DNA of 59,569 nt from Phocaeicola sp. (GCA_020026175.1 JAHHQV010000008.1:1-59569), one strand, 5' to 3'. Positions 8,419-17,104 are shown, counted from the stretch's first letter. Numbers and translations are program-made. Notes: generated by a model not told the origin, from the letters alone.

Positions 8419-9105
8419 TTAATTTTTGTTTGTTATTTCTGCAACTAATGATGACATTTCGTTGATGATTATTTTCTTTCTGCTTAGTACAATGAAATTC
8501 TTTTCCTGAAGCGAGTTCAGTGCTCTTGATACGTTTATTCTTGTGTCGTCTATCAAGGCTGACAAATCTTCCATAGTAATGTACAGAGTCTTTTTCCCAA
8601 ATGAGGTTGCGCATCTGAACAGAAGAAAGTTCTTGATTTTTTCTTCGGTGTTGCCAATGTGTGAGTTCCACAGCTTGTTGTAGACAGTCTGTGCTCTGTT
8701 GCTTAAAATGTTGAGGTAATTAAGATTGAAGATGTCATATTTGCATAAGTTGGTAAGAATATAATTCTTTTCAATACTTAAAGCTTCCACTTCACCTTCT
8801 GTTATGTATGAAGAGTGGAAGTTTGTATGCATTCCGAATAACGATTGCGGCTCTATGATGTATGGTCCTTGTATTGTTTCTTCTATAGTGAAGTTGTATT
8901 TTTCGTCGGTTGTTATTACTTTGACATTTCCACTCAGAATGAAAATAAGATTGTTGCATCTGGATTTTTGTACAGCTATACTATGTTTGTTGTCAAATCT
9001 GTGAAACCCCATTTTTACCTTTCCTATAATACTGGTAATGTTTTCCTTTGTCAGTCCTTGAAACAGAGGTAATTCCAGTAACTTGTCGTACATTGAAACT
9101 TTCAT
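8419..9105 (-). CDS. Crp/Fnr family transcriptional regulator
   Basis: 228 aa. A cyclic-nucleotide-binding-like beta barrel spans about residues 10-130 (KSRCNNLIFILSGNVKVI, FGMHTN). It is followed by a dimer helix and a winged helix-turn-helix at about 165-222 (LYITMEDLSALIDDTRINVSRALNSLQEKNFIVLSRKKI). There is no Fnr-type N-terminal Cys cluster, and the canonical cAMP-binding Arg/Ser pair is not evident, so the ligand is unknown. It heads the operon that runs through the M3 peptidase to fau, and its own -7 element lies at 9142-9149. Confidence 0.88.
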   Translation of the reverse strand: MKVSMYDKLLELPLFQGLTKENITSIIGKVKMGFHRFDNKHSIAVQKSRCNNLIFILSGNVKVITTDEKYNFTIEETIQGPYIIEPQSLFGMHTNFHSSYITEGEVEALSIEKNYILTNLCKYDIFNLNYLNILSNRAQTVYNKLWNSHIGNTEEKIKNFLLFRCATSFGKKTLYITMEDLSALIDDTRINVSRALNSLQEKNFIVLSRKKIIINEMSSLVAEITNKN

Positions 9106-9141
9106 GGTTTATTTAATTAAAAGTATTCTTATTTTAACAAG

Positions 9142-9149
9142 CAAAGTTA
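9142..9149 (-). promoter_or_regulatory. -7 promoter element for the Crp-to-fau operon
   Basis: The minus strand reads TAACTTTG, 37 nt upstream of the regulator start. It is the only clear -7 match upstream of this six-gene run. Confidence 0.55.
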
Positions 9150-9268
9150 ACAATTTATTTATATCATGTTTTTTATAGCTTTGTTATTTTAATATTTTTA
9201 TTGATTATTTTTTCACACAAACAAAATATTAATGATATAATAACGTTGTTGTATTCGTAATAAATAGA

Positions 9269-9276
9269 TATATTTG
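9269..9276 (+). promoter_or_regulatory. -7 promoter element for marC
   Basis: TATATTTG lies 24 nt before the ATG at 9300. The spacer between this and the divergent regulator promoter (9150-9268) is AT-rich and shows no other feature. Confidence 0.5.
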
Positions 9277-9299
9277 TATAATTGTAATTCTTTGTCATT

Positions 9300-9935
9300 A
9301 TGGAAAATATCATCGCTTTTTTAATGGGATTAATAAAACAGTTGGACTTTCAGGAGTTTCTTAGTGCTTTTATAGTATTATTTGCCGTGATAGATATAAT
9401 AGGTTCTATCCCAATCATATTGGATTTGAAGCAGAAAGGTCGTCCGGTCAATGCAATAAAAGCTACTGTTATAGCCTTTACCTTGCTTGTAGGATTCTTT
9501 TTTGCCGGTGATATGCTACTGAAACTTTTTCAGGTAGATATTGCTTCGTTTGCTCTTGCTGGTGCTTTTGTCATCTTTCTGATGTCGCTTGAGATGATTC
9601 TTGATATTGAGATATTCAAGAATACAGGTCCTATAAAAGAAGCCACATTGGTTCCTCTTGTATTTCCTTTGCTTGCGGGTGCAGGTGCATTTACTACATT
9701 GCTTTCACTTCGTGCCGAATATGCTACGGTCAATATAGTCATAGCTCTGACACTGAATATGGTATGGGTGTTTATAGTGCTGAAACTTACCAGTTTGATA
9801 GAACGCTTTTTGGGCAAGGGAGGTCTATATGTGATACGTAAGTTCTTCGGTATAATTCTGTTGGCTATTTCTGCCAGATTGTTTACTGCCAATCTTACTT
9901 CTTTGATTGAACAGTTTCAGGCTGTAACTCGTTGA
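9300..9935 (+). CDS. MarC family integral membrane protein
   Basis: 211 aa with about six hydrophobic segments, opening LSAFIVLFAVIDIIGSIPIILDL with the family's acidic/proline turn. Despite the name (multiple antibiotic resistance locus), MarC proteins have no established transport substrate. It is transcribed alone from 9269-9276. The insertion sequence at 9992 lies downstream in the same orientation and separates the gene from the hairpin at 11593-11625 that was probably its terminator. Confidence 0.9.
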   Translation: MENIIAFLMGLIKQLDFQEFLSAFIVLFAVIDIIGSIPIILDLKQKGRPVNAIKATVIAFTLLVGFFFAGDMLLKLFQVDIASFALAGAFVIFLMSLEMILDIEIFKNTGPIKEATLVPLVFPLLAGAGAFTTLLSLRAEYATVNIVIALTLNMVWVFIVLKLTSLIERFLGKGGLYVIRKFFGIILLAISARLFTANLTSLIEQFQAVTR

Positions 9936-9991
9936 TTTTGTAGATACTTATCTTTGTTTCATCGCTTTTCATCATCAGTAAGTTGTATATT

Positions 9992-10014
9992 ACTCAAGTT
10001 TCTGATTTAGATTT
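9992..10014 (+). repeat. IS left terminal inverted repeat
   Basis: 23 bp, exact reverse complement of 11546-11568; outer bases ACTCAAGTTTC. Confidence 0.92.
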
Positions 10015-10030
10015 TTTGTGAAATAAAAAG

Positions 10031-10107
10031 GGCTTTAAGTACCCCATATGTTATGGAAAATGAGTAAATTAGATGTCGTCAAACATAACTACTCAATACT
10101 TAAAGCC
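10031..10107 (+). promoter_or_regulatory. Fold-back hairpin enclosing the transposase start codon
   Basis: GGCTTTAAGTA (10031-10041) is the exact reverse complement of TACTTAAAGCC (10097-10107). Inside, GTTATG (10050-10055) can pair with CATAAC (10084-10089). Both candidate start codons (10048 and 10060) fall within this fold. In IS10, IS50 and IS231 such a structure blocks translation of read-through transcripts from outside the element. The same role here is inference. Confidence 0.55.
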
Positions 10108-11547
10108 ATGAGCAAAAATACTAATATTCCATCAGAAATCTGTAATTTATTCAATAAAAATCGTCTTCCGCTCGTTGTTTCTACCTTTAACAAGCTTGTG
10201 GAATCTCTACATCTGGGTAATGCTGACCTCGGAGGTCGTAAACGTGAAAATTGCCAGCTCACCAATCTGCAGGTGTTCCAGCTTCTTGTTCTCATGCCAT
10301 TTTTTTCAGTGGTCAATGCCTTCAATTATTCAGGCTCAGTCTTAAGTAGAATGTTCGGAGGTAAAAAGGACATGCTATATTCCTTCATGTCTCAAGACAA
10401 TATAGACTGGCGCAATATCATCTACCGCATAACAGTAAAACTGATTTCAAATGTAACCTGTCGGCAGGACTATAGGAAGAGTACATTGCCTTCAGTCCTG
10501 ATAGCTGATGACACAGACCTTCCCAAGTCAGGTCTGCATATAGAGTCTATCGGAAAGATCTTTTCCCATGTGCACCAGAGCTGCATTTTGGGTTATAAGA
10601 TGCTTGCACTCTGCTGGAGTGATGGCCGCAGTCAGTTTATTCTTGACGCCTCGCTTCATGGAGAAACAGGAAAAGTCGAGGGAAAGGAGCAAGGACTGAC
10701 CGCAAAGCAAAGAGAGGCAAGATACCAACGTAAGCGGGATGAGGATTCCTGTTCAGCCAAGCGGAAAAATGAATATTTCATGGGCAAGGGCGAGAAACTT
10801 ATTGAGATGGTCAAAAGATGCATACGTGCCAGGATACCTTTCGATTACTTACTGGTAGACAGCTGGTTTACATGCAAGGGACTCATAAAATTTGTCTGTC
10901 ACTCACACAGGAGATTTCACCTGCCGGGCATGGCTAAATTAGGAAACACCAAATATAAGACTAAGACATATGGAGAGATTTCAGCCAAGGCGCTGATTGC
11001 TAAAATTGTGAAATCGAAGAGTATCAGATATAGTCGTCGCTATCATTGTCACCATGCTTCTTTCGATGCCACTCTGGATGGATACTCTGTACGGTTGTTC
11101 TTTTGCAGACGAAGCAAGAAGGAGGGTTGGAAAGTCCTGTTGACCACAGACATGCAGCTGGACTTTCTCAGAGCCTACGAGATCTATGCTATGCGATGGT
11201 CCATTGAAGTTTTTTTCTCAGACTCCAAAAGGGTATTAGGTTTGGCTTCATGTTCTGCACGTGATTTTTCCTCACAAATCTCTCATGTTTCCTTGGTGAT
11301 GATACGGTACAATCTTTTAGCAATGATAAAAAGGTCTCTTGATTACGAAACCATAGGAGGTCTGTTCAGAGATGTCTATGCCGGAGTGAAAGAAATTACA
11401 GTAATTGAGAAAATCTGGAATATAATACTAGAAGTTGTAGTTGTAATCGCTGAAGTTCTAGAAGCTGATTCTGAACATATCCTACGACAAGTTTTAGAAA
11501 AAGAAGAGAGACTTGTGGCTTTGAGGAATTATGCAAAAACAGCATAA
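10060..11547 (+). CDS. IS4-family-like DDE transposase
   Basis: About 495 aa. The DDE triad is intact: ADDTDLPKSG with Asp at 150-151, LLVDSWFT with Asp near 267, and the C-terminal Glu near 383 in the IS4 signature Y-(2)-R-(3)-E-(6)-K, read as YAMRWSIEVFFSDSK. An N-terminal 120-residue region would hold DNA binding. An ATG 12 nt upstream (10048, adding MLWK) is equally possible; the start at 10060 was chosen because GGA precedes it. The gene stops inside the right terminal repeat. No frameshift or stop was seen, so the element is likely active. Confidence 0.9.
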   Translation: MSKLDVVKHNYSILKAMSKNTNIPSEICNLFNKNRLPLVVSTFNKLVESLHLGNADLGGRKRENCQLTNLQVFQLLVLMPFFSVVNAFNYSGSVLSRMFGGKKDMLYSFMSQDNIDWRNIIYRITVKLISNVTCRQDYRKSTLPSVLIADDTDLPKSGLHIESIGKIFSHVHQSCILGYKMLALCWSDGRSQFILDASLHGETGKVEGKEQGLTAKQREARYQRKRDEDSCSAKRKNEYFMGKGEKLIEMVKRCIRARIPFDYLLVDSWFTCKGLIKFVCHSHRRFHLPGMAKLGNTKYKTKTYGEISAKALIAKIVKSKSIRYSRRYHCHHASFDATLDGYSVRLFFCRRSKKEGWKVLLTTDMQLDFLRAYEIYAMRWSIEVFFSDSKRVLGLASCSARDFSSQISHVSLVMIRYNLLAMIKRSLDYETIGGLFRDVYAGVKEITVIEKIWNIILEVVVVIAEVLEADSEHILRQVLEKEERLVALRNYAKTA

Positions 11548-11568
11548 ATCTAAATCAGAAACTTGAGT
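11546..11568 (-). repeat. IS right terminal inverted repeat
   Basis: 23 bp, exact reverse complement of 9992-10014. It overlaps the last two bases of the transposase stop codon. Confidence 0.92.
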
Positions 11569-11592
11569 ATATTATAAAAGAAAAGTATGGCT

Positions 11593-11625
11593 AAACGTCG
11601 GTTTTATTATGAAATCGACGTTTTT
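11593..11625. terminator. Hairpin terminator displaced from marC by the IS
   Basis: AAACGTCG (11593-11600) pairs with CGACGTTT (11616-11623) around a 15-nt loop and runs into TTT. Without the IS it would lie about 80 nt past the marC stop, so it is probably the original marC terminator. It now terminates transcripts leaving the IS. Confidence 0.65.
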
Positions 11626-11727
11626 AATTTGATTTATATATGTTTCTTAGCATGTATGCGATAGTTTATCTTTCTCCCAATTATATTTTCTGTAAATTTA
11701 TAAATGAAATTTTTAATTTTATAAATT

Positions 11728-12249
11728 ATGGAAATAAGAGAATTATACTTAAAAGAGATTTATGATGAAGTATTGTCATGCAGAAAATGTATGAATGTCA
11801 ATGATTCTTATGCAATGGATTACCTCCATGATGCTTTTATCAAGGTAGTGGAAAAGATGGATGCCGGCTGTTATCATGATGAGGGTAAACTGGCTTCGTG
11901 GGTTCATACGGTAGCTATAAACTCTATTAGGACAGCATTGAGACATGAAAATCTGTGTAAGGATAAGTATAACAGATTCTTGTCGGATATGATGTATTTC
12001 TACAGAAGAGACGATTGTGATGTAAAGAATAAGGTTGTTATAGAGCTTGTATTTGAAGTGCTTGAAACCTTGCCTCTTGCCGACCGCGAGATTGTGATGA
12101 AATATACTCAGAAAAAATCATTGAGAAGCATTGCGGAAGAAATGAAGAAAAACAATAAAACAATCAAGAAACACTTGAATAAATCTTATGAAATAATCAG
12201 AATTCTGGTTCCTGGATTGTTTTATGATTTATGTCATGAAGAGCTTTAG
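11728..12249 (+). CDS. Sigma-70 family RNA polymerase sigma factor (ECF-like)
   Basis: 173 aa. The region 2-like part is MDYLHDAFIKVVEKMDAGCYHDEGKLASWVHTVAINSIR, with the tryptophan-rich melting element. The region 4-like helix-turn-helix is LETLPLADREIVMKYTQKKSLRSIAEEMKKNNKTIKKHLNKS. No anti-sigma gene is adjacent; the next gene is convergent and overlaps the stop by 4 nt. The segment upstream (11626-11727) has no clear TAnnTTTG match. Target genes are unknown. The last 20 residues (ILVPGLFYDLCHEEL) extend beyond region 4. Confidence 0.85.
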   Translation: MEIRELYLKEIYDEVLSCRKCMNVNDSYAMDYLHDAFIKVVEKMDAGCYHDEGKLASWVHTVAINSIRTALRHENLCKDKYNRFLSDMMYFYRRDDCDVKNKVVIELVFEVLETLPLADREIVMKYTQKKSLRSIAEEMKKNNKTIKKHLNKSYEIIRILVPGLFYDLCHEEL

Positions 12250-13205
12250 TCTTTGTCTATATACTTTTCTGTAAAACATTTTATTTTGTTGGTATACTCT
12301 TCAGGAAAATTCTTGTATGAATTGGCATGATCGGTATCTGGTACAATCCATAATTCTTTTGGTTGAGGTTTTGCTTCGTATAGTTCATACACCATATATG
12401 TAGGCACGAAGTCGTCTTTATCTCCGTGTATGAATAACATGGGTTTATGACATTTCTTTACTTGCTTTATTGCTGATGCTTCCTTAAACGACCATCCGTT
12501 TTGTAAATTACATATAACGCTGGCTGTATGAAGCAGTGGAAAGGAAGGCAGACCGAACTGCTCCTTTAGTTCTTTCTTGAACTGATGCCACACGGTGGTA
12601 TATCCGCAGTCTTCTATAAAGCATTTTATTGATTCGGAAAGGTTTTCGCCCGATGTCATCATGGTAGTTGCTGCCCCCATTGATATTCCATGTATTACCG
12701 TTTGTATGGAATCACCGAATATATGTGGAGTCACTTTTATCCATTTCAATACATCAAGTCTGTCAAGCCAGCCCATTTGTATTGATTCTCCTCCGCTTAG
12801 TCCGGTGTATCTTAAATCAGGTAATATTATGTTATAGTCCAATGATTTATTGTATAGATACCCGATGTGAAACATTCGGATGGCATTGTCGGTATAGCCA
12901 TGAACTATAATAGCCGTCTTTTTGGTTGGCCTTGAAGCTTTTGCATAGAAAGCATGAAGCTTTATGCCATCCTCTGCTGTAATGAAAATGTCTTTCAGCA
13001 GATTGTTGTTTTTAAGGCTGTCAAGCCATGAGTTTATTTGAGGATATTTCTCTCTCATATAGAGTTCGGAAGCTGACATGTCTTTCCCTCTGTTTATAGG
13101 TCGTAGAGAATAGTCTATCATGTAAAGGCTTCCACCTGTCAATATTGTACAAAAGACAATTATAATGACAACTGTGATGGTTAAGTGTTTGGTATTCTTT
13201 TTCAT
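12246..13205 (-). CDS. Alpha/beta hydrolase, membrane-anchored
   Basis: 319 aa from the ATG at 13205. The frame is open to 13229, but the extra MMHPRFFF is encoded by a homopolymer-rich stretch and would place a charged start before the signal anchor. An N-terminal transmembrane segment spans about residues 7-29. The nucleophile elbow HGISMGAA has Ser near 175. HGDKDDFVP gives the acid and PDTDHANSY the His, so the triad is complete. Family members include BAAT-like and serine aminopeptidase-like hydrolases; the substrate is unknown. It is convergent with the sigma factor gene, overlapping by 4 nt. Confidence 0.85.
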   Translation of the reverse strand: MKKNTKHLTITVVIIIVFCTILTGGSLYMIDYSLRPINRGKDMSASELYMREKYPQINSWLDSLKNNNLLKDIFITAEDGIKLHAFYAKASRPTKKTAIIVHGYTDNAIRMFHIGYLYNKSLDYNIILPDLRYTGLSGGESIQMGWLDRLDVLKWIKVTPHIFGDSIQTVIHGISMGAATTMMTSGENLSESIKCFIEDCGYTTVWHQFKKELKEQFGLPSFPLLHTASVICNLQNGWSFKEASAIKQVKKCHKPMLFIHGDKDDFVPTYMVYELYEAKPQPKELWIVPDTDHANSYKNFPEEYTNKIKCFTEKYIDKD

Positions 13206-13249
13206 GAAAAAAAAACGAGGGTGCATCAAAAAAAAACTCTTTTAAGAAT

Positions 13250-13285
13250 TTCACCCCTGCTACAGATAACTGTAACAGGGGTGAA
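13250..13285 (-). terminator. Terminator of the phoH-purC-ubiE-aroE operon
   Basis: Arms 13250-13265 and 13270-13285 (core TTCACCCCTG / CAGGGGTGAA) give a 16-bp stem with one mismatch and a 4-nt loop. A minus-strand T-run follows at about 13237-13229. It lies 44 nt past the aroE stop. Confidence 0.85.
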
Positions 13286-13328
13286 TCTTTTGATTAGGGT
13301 ATTATGACACACCACTTTTTTATTATAG

Positions 13329-14078
13329 TTAATATTGTTTGTTCCAAATGTCCCACGAAGCAAATGCCTGAAGGAGAAGCATCTCAAGACCATTCTTTAC
13401 AATGGCACCTCTGTCTGAACCTTTTTTCATAAACAGTGTGATATTGGGATTGTATAGAAGGTCGTATAGCAGATGTTCGGACGTAAGCAGGTCGTATGGG
13501 ATATCTGGACACTCATCTGCCTTAGGATACATACCTACAGGAGTGCAGTTTACAATGACATTATAATCGCACATGATTTCGGGAGTAAGTTCGTTGTATG
13601 TCAGAGTGCTGTCGTCTTTTTTGCTTCTTGATACCAGCTTTGTTTCGAGTCCCATTTTTTCTAATCCATATTTAATGGCTTTCGAAGCTCCGCCTGTACC
13701 AAGTATGAGTGCCTTTTTATGATGAGGCTCCAACAATGATTCTATAGACCTTGTAAAACCTATAATGTCTGAGTTGTATCCTTTACGTATAGTTTTACCT
13801 TTGGTATGCTCTATTCTGACTACATTTACAGCACCGATTTTAGCTGCATCTTCATCAATTTCGTCAAGATACTCCATTACTTGTTCTTTATAGGGTATAG
13901 TGATATTCAGACCTTCAAGATTAGGATTAGAGTTTATAACTTCGTTGAACTCTTTGATGTTTGGAATCTCAAAGTTTACATATTCGGCATCGATGTTTTC
14001 GGAGTTGAATTTCTCGTTGAAAAAGTTTTTTGAAAAAGAGTGTCCGAGAGGGTACCCTATTAAACCAAATTTTCTCAT
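13329..14078 (-). CDS. aroE: Shikimate dehydrogenase
   Basis: NADP-dependent reduction of 3-dehydroshikimate to shikimate in aromatic amino acid and chorismate synthesis. 249 aa, slightly short but normal for the Bacteroidota form. The shikimate-binding GYPLGHSFSKNFFN is at the N-terminus, the catalytic Lys in LNITIPYKEQVMEYLD, the dinucleotide loop GTGGASKAI in the middle, and the closing GLEMLLLQAFASW at the end. It is the last gene of the phoH operon, 19 nt after ubiE, with the terminator at 13250-13285. Confidence 0.95.
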   Translation of the reverse strand: MRKFGLIGYPLGHSFSKNFFNEKFNSENIDAEYVNFEIPNIKEFNEVINSNPNLEGLNITIPYKEQVMEYLDEIDEDAAKIGAVNVVRIEHTKGKTIRKGYNSDIIGFTRSIESLLEPHHKKALILGTGGASKAIKYGLEKMGLETKLVSRSKKDDSTLTYNELTPEIMCDYNVIVNCTPVGMYPKADECPDIPYDLLTSEHLLYDLLYNPNITLFMKKGSDRGAIVKNGLEMLLLQAFASWDIWNKQY

Positions 14079-14097
14079 GACAGTAAAAAAGTATTAG

Positions 14098-14838
14098 TTA
14101 TTTAGTAGCGAAGTATAATGTACATATTCCCATGGTGAGCCTTTTGAATTCTACTTTGCTGAATCCAGCTTTATAAAGTATTTCCTTCATGATTTCTCCT
14201 TGTGGGAAAGCTTTTATCGATTTTGGCAGATATGTATAAGCACTATTGTCTTTCGACATGATTTTGCCTATAGTAGGTATGACCAATTTAGAATATATGG
14301 CATAAGTCTGTTTCATGGGAAAACCTTCAGGAGTTGAAAGTTCCAATATGACCAAGTGTCCTCTAGGTTTTAAGACTCTATGCATTTCCATCAATCCTTT
14401 GTCAAGGTTTTCAAAATTCCTTATACCAAAAGCTACAGTAATGGCATCGAATCTGTTTTCGGTGAATGACAAGGAAGTACAGTCTTCTTTTTTGAATGAT
14501 ATTTGTTTGTCAAGTCCTGCCAGCCTTACTTTTTCTCTGCCTACATTCATCATTCCTTCCGAGATGTCAGTTCCTATAAGTTCTTTTGGTTGAAGCATCT
14601 TGTAAGCCTGTATTGCGAAGTCTCCGGTACCTGTAGCCACATCCATCATGTATTCAGGAGAATAAGGTTTAAGCATTTTAATGGCCTTTTGTCTCCATTT
14701 TTTGTCTATTCCAAGAGAAAGGACATGATTTAGATTGTCGTAAGTAGGAGCTATATTATCAAACATTTTTTCTACTTGTGCTGCTTTTCTTTCGTCTTGA
14801 TTATAAGGCTTGATATTTTCTTGAGGATAATTTGACAT
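14098..14838 (-). CDS. ubiE: Demethylmenaquinone methyltransferase
   Basis: SAM-dependent C-methylation, the last step of menaquinone synthesis in this ubiquinone-free phylum (the name menG is equally apt). 246 aa. FDNIAPTYDNLNHVLSLGIDKKWR and the SAM motif DVATGTGDFAIQA near residue 66 match family signatures, with KPRGHLVILELSTPEGFPMKQ following. It starts 130 nt after purC. The spacer holds a 12-bp inverted repeat (14891-14958). Placing menaquinone and shikimate genes together links both chorismate-dependent branches. Confidence 0.94.
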   Translation of the reverse strand: MSNYPQENIKPYNQDERKAAQVEKMFDNIAPTYDNLNHVLSLGIDKKWRQKAIKMLKPYSPEYMMDVATGTGDFAIQAYKMLQPKELIGTDISEGMMNVGREKVRLAGLDKQISFKKEDCTSLSFTENRFDAITVAFGIRNFENLDKGLMEMHRVLKPRGHLVILELSTPEGFPMKQTYAIYSKLVIPTIGKIMSKDNSAYTYLPKSIKAFPQGEIMKEILYKAGFSKVEFKRLTMGICTLYFATK

Positions 14839-14890
14839 CTTCTGAATGGTAATTTTTGTTAGGTATAACGGACTTAATGTATAAAAACTG

Positions 14891-14958
14891 AAGAATGAAG
14901 AACGTAGGAATATCCATCATCGGTTATGAATCGGTATATTCTTTTATTCTTCATTCTT
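14891..14958. repeat. 12-bp inverted repeat in the purC-ubiE spacer
   Basis: AAGAATGAAGAA (14891-14902) and TTCTTCATTCTT (14947-14958) are exact reverse complements, 44 nt apart. No clear T-run follows on the minus strand. It may be an mRNA processing or attenuation structure between purC and ubiE. Confidence 0.5.
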
Positions 14959-14968
14959 TTGTCAAGAA

Positions 14969-15916
14969 TTATTTATTCAAATATTCAGTTACGTTCTTTT
15001 CTATACGTGAATGTATTTCAGCTGTATCAGCTTTGACGAAAGATTCACCTGTGATGTGTTCGTAAAGTTCGATATAGCGTTCGCTGATAGAGATTACTAT
15101 TTCTGGAGTCATTTCAGGTACAGTCTGACCTTCTTTTCCCTGGAATCCGTTGTCCATCAACCATTCGCGCACGAATTCTTTAGAAAGCTGTTTCTGTGCT
15201 TCACCTTTTTCGAAACGTTCCTGATAGCCTTCTAAGTAGAAGTAGCGGCTTGAGTCTGGAGTATGTATTTCGTCCATCAGATAAATCTTGCCGTCGTGCT
15301 TACCGAATTCGTATTTAGTATCAACAAGGATAAGTCCTCTTTCTGCTGCAATCTGAGTTCCACGTTCAAAAAGAGCCAAAGTATATTTCTCAAGGATTTC
15401 ATATTCTTCAGGAGTAGCAAGTCCCTTAGCTAGTATTTCTTCTTTAGAAATATCTTCGTCGTGCATACCCATTTCTGCCTTTGTAGTAGGAGTGATGATA
15501 GGAGTAGGGAACTTCTGATTTTCGCGCATTCCTTCAGGAAGTTTCACTCCACATATTTCGCGTACACCGTTTTTGTATGCACGCCATGCACTACCGCAAA
15601 GATAGCCACGTACAATCATTTCTACAGGGAAGCCTTCGCACAATACACCAACAGTAACCATTGGGTCTGGTGTAGCAAGTTTCCAATTTGGACAAATGTC
15701 TGTTGTTGCATCAAGGAATTTTGCCGCAATTTGGTTCAACATTTGGCCTTTGTAAGGAATACCTTCAGGAAGAACTACGTCGAAAGCCGAAATACGGTCT
15801 GTTGCAACCATAACTAGTTTTTCATCATTGATGTTGTACACATCGCGAACTTTACCGTGGTACACGCTTTTCTGTCCCGGAAAGCTAAAATCTGTTTTTG
15901 TTAAAGCTTTACTCAT
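14969..15916 (-). CDS. purC: Phosphoribosylaminoimidazole-succinocarboxamide synthase
   Basis: Joins aspartate to CAIR with ATP, the eighth step of purine synthesis. 315 aa, the longer SAICAR synthetase type. GKVRDVY opens the ATP site, VRGYLCGSAWRAYK is the family signature, and LVDTKYEFGKHDGKIYLMDEIHTPDSSRYF forms the metal/substrate region. It is preceded by phoH with a 106-nt spacer (15917-16022) that holds an imperfect inverted repeat (TTATGATGGCAGAT / ATCTGTCATAA). No purine riboswitch was recognised. Confidence 0.95.
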   Translation of the reverse strand: MSKALTKTDFSFPGQKSVYHGKVRDVYNINDEKLVMVATDRISAFDVVLPEGIPYKGQMLNQIAAKFLDATTDICPNWKLATPDPMVTVGVLCEGFPVEMIVRGYLCGSAWRAYKNGVREICGVKLPEGMRENQKFPTPIITPTTKAEMGMHDEDISKEEILAKGLATPEEYEILEKYTLALFERGTQIAAERGLILVDTKYEFGKHDGKIYLMDEIHTPDSSRYFYLEGYQERFEKGEAQKQLSKEFVREWLMDNGFQGKEGQTVPEMTPEIVISISERYIELYEHITGESFVKADTAEIHSRIEKNVTEYLNK

Positions 15917-16022
15917 TTTATTTTCAATTTATTGGTTTGTGAGTTGTTCTTGTTTTATGATGGCAGATGTGCAGTTCTTGCTGTAATATCTGTCATAATG
16001 TTTCATCTTCAGTCTATTGGAC

Positions 16023-17006
16023 TCAGGATTCTTTCGAAGTCTGCTCTTTTATCAGTTTCTTTTCCTTTATATCTTTTTCGAACTTTTCGTATGCCTCTAC
16101 TATTCTTGTAACAAGTTTGTGACGCACTATATCTTTTTTGTTGAGTTCAATAAAGCTGATGCCTTTCACTCCTTTCAGAATTTTCATGGCCTGTATAAGT
16201 CCTGAAGTTTGAGAAGACGGCAGGTCTATCTGTGTCATATCTCCTGTCACTATCATTTTGGTGTTCATACCCATACGCGTAAGGAACATTTTTATCTGTT
16301 GTGTGGTAGTGTTTTGCGCTTCGTCCAGTATGACAACAGCATCATTAAGCGTACGTCCTCTCATAAACGCCAGAGGTGCTATCTGTATAACGTTCAGCTC
16401 CATGTATTCTTTTAGCTTGGCTGCCGGAATCATGTCTTGCAGAGCATCGTATAGCGGTTGAAGATAAGGGTCGATTTTGTCTTTCATATCCCCTGGAAGA
16501 AACCCGAGTTTTTCACCGGCTTCCACAGCAGGGCGGCTTAATATGATTTTTTTGATTTTTTTGTTCTTTAAAGCACGAACAGCCAAGGCTATGGCAGTGT
16601 ATGTCTTGCCCGAACCTGCAGGTCCGATGGCAAATATCATATCATTCTTTTCAAATTCTTTTACTAGTTTCTGCTGGTTGGCACTTCTTGGAGTGATGGG
16701 TTTTCCTGTTACGCTGAAAACTATAGCTTCACTGTTTTTTTCGATGCATGTGTTCTTTCCTTTTATTATATCAAGAATAGTCTCTTCGGTAAGTGAATTA
16801 TAGACAGAACAATGTTTTTCAAGTGCTGTAATAGCTTCTTCGAAAGCACACATTTCTTCTTCGTCTCCCATTATTTTCATTACATTACCTCTTGCCACTA
16901 TTCTTAGTTTGGGAAACAGAGCCTTTATCATCTGAATGTTTGTATTGTTTACCCCGTAAAATATTACAGGATCAATATCCTCTAGTACAATATGTTTCTC
17001 TATCAT
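16023..17006 (-). CDS. PhoH family P-loop ATPase
   Basis: 327 aa. The N-terminal KH-like/PhoH-L segment is followed by a PhoH core with Walker A GPAGSGKT at about 127-134, Walker B VVILDEAQN, and the sensor-like MIVTGDMTQIDLP. PhoH proteins are predicted ATP-dependent RNA-binding proteins or helicases, often near ybeY. No ybeY is seen here; instead purC follows. It is the first gene of the unit, with -7 element 17043-17050. Confidence 0.9.
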   Translation of the reverse strand: MIEKHIVLEDIDPVIFYGVNNTNIQMIKALFPKLRIVARGNVMKIMGDEEEMCAFEEAITALEKHCSVYNSLTEETILDIIKGKNTCIEKNSEAIVFSVTGKPITPRSANQQKLVKEFEKNDMIFAIGPAGSGKTYTAIALAVRALKNKKIKKIILSRPAVEAGEKLGFLPGDMKDKIDPYLQPLYDALQDMIPAAKLKEYMELNVIQIAPLAFMRGRTLNDAVVILDEAQNTTTQQIKMFLTRMGMNTKMIVTGDMTQIDLPSSQTSGLIQAMKILKGVKGISFIELNKKDIVRHKLVTRIVEAYEKFEKDIKEKKLIKEQTSKES

Positions 17007-17042
17007 TTAATCTAAATAGATGCGATTTTATTTATTTTTCTG

Positions 17043-17050
17043 CAAATTTA
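17043..17050 (-). promoter_or_regulatory. -7 promoter element for phoH operon
   Basis: The minus strand reads TAAATTTGCAG, 37 nt upstream of the phoH start. Confidence 0.5.
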
Positions 17051-17104
17051 ATGATTCATTTTGATTGTTATGTCAGAAATAGTATAAAAAAATGCCGACT
17101 TGCA

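Larger units (their letters stand above)
9992..11568 (+). mobile_element. Complete IS4-like insertion sequence, 1577 bp
   Basis: Left end 9992-10014 and right end 11546-11568 are perfect 23-bp inverted repeats (outer bases ACTCAAGTTTCTG). The flanks 9987-9991 and 11569-11573 both read ATATT, a 5-bp target duplication. One transposase gene fills the element in the left-to-right direction. Identical ends and a clean target duplication indicate a fairly recent, intact insertion. Because T and A at the boundaries also match, the ends could be read one base further out; the 5-bp duplication favours the coordinates given. Confidence 0.92.

Noticed and set aside
9992..11568. Cargo or composite transposon
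   Set aside because: Only one transposase gene fits between the terminal repeats, and no second IS copy is present in the window.
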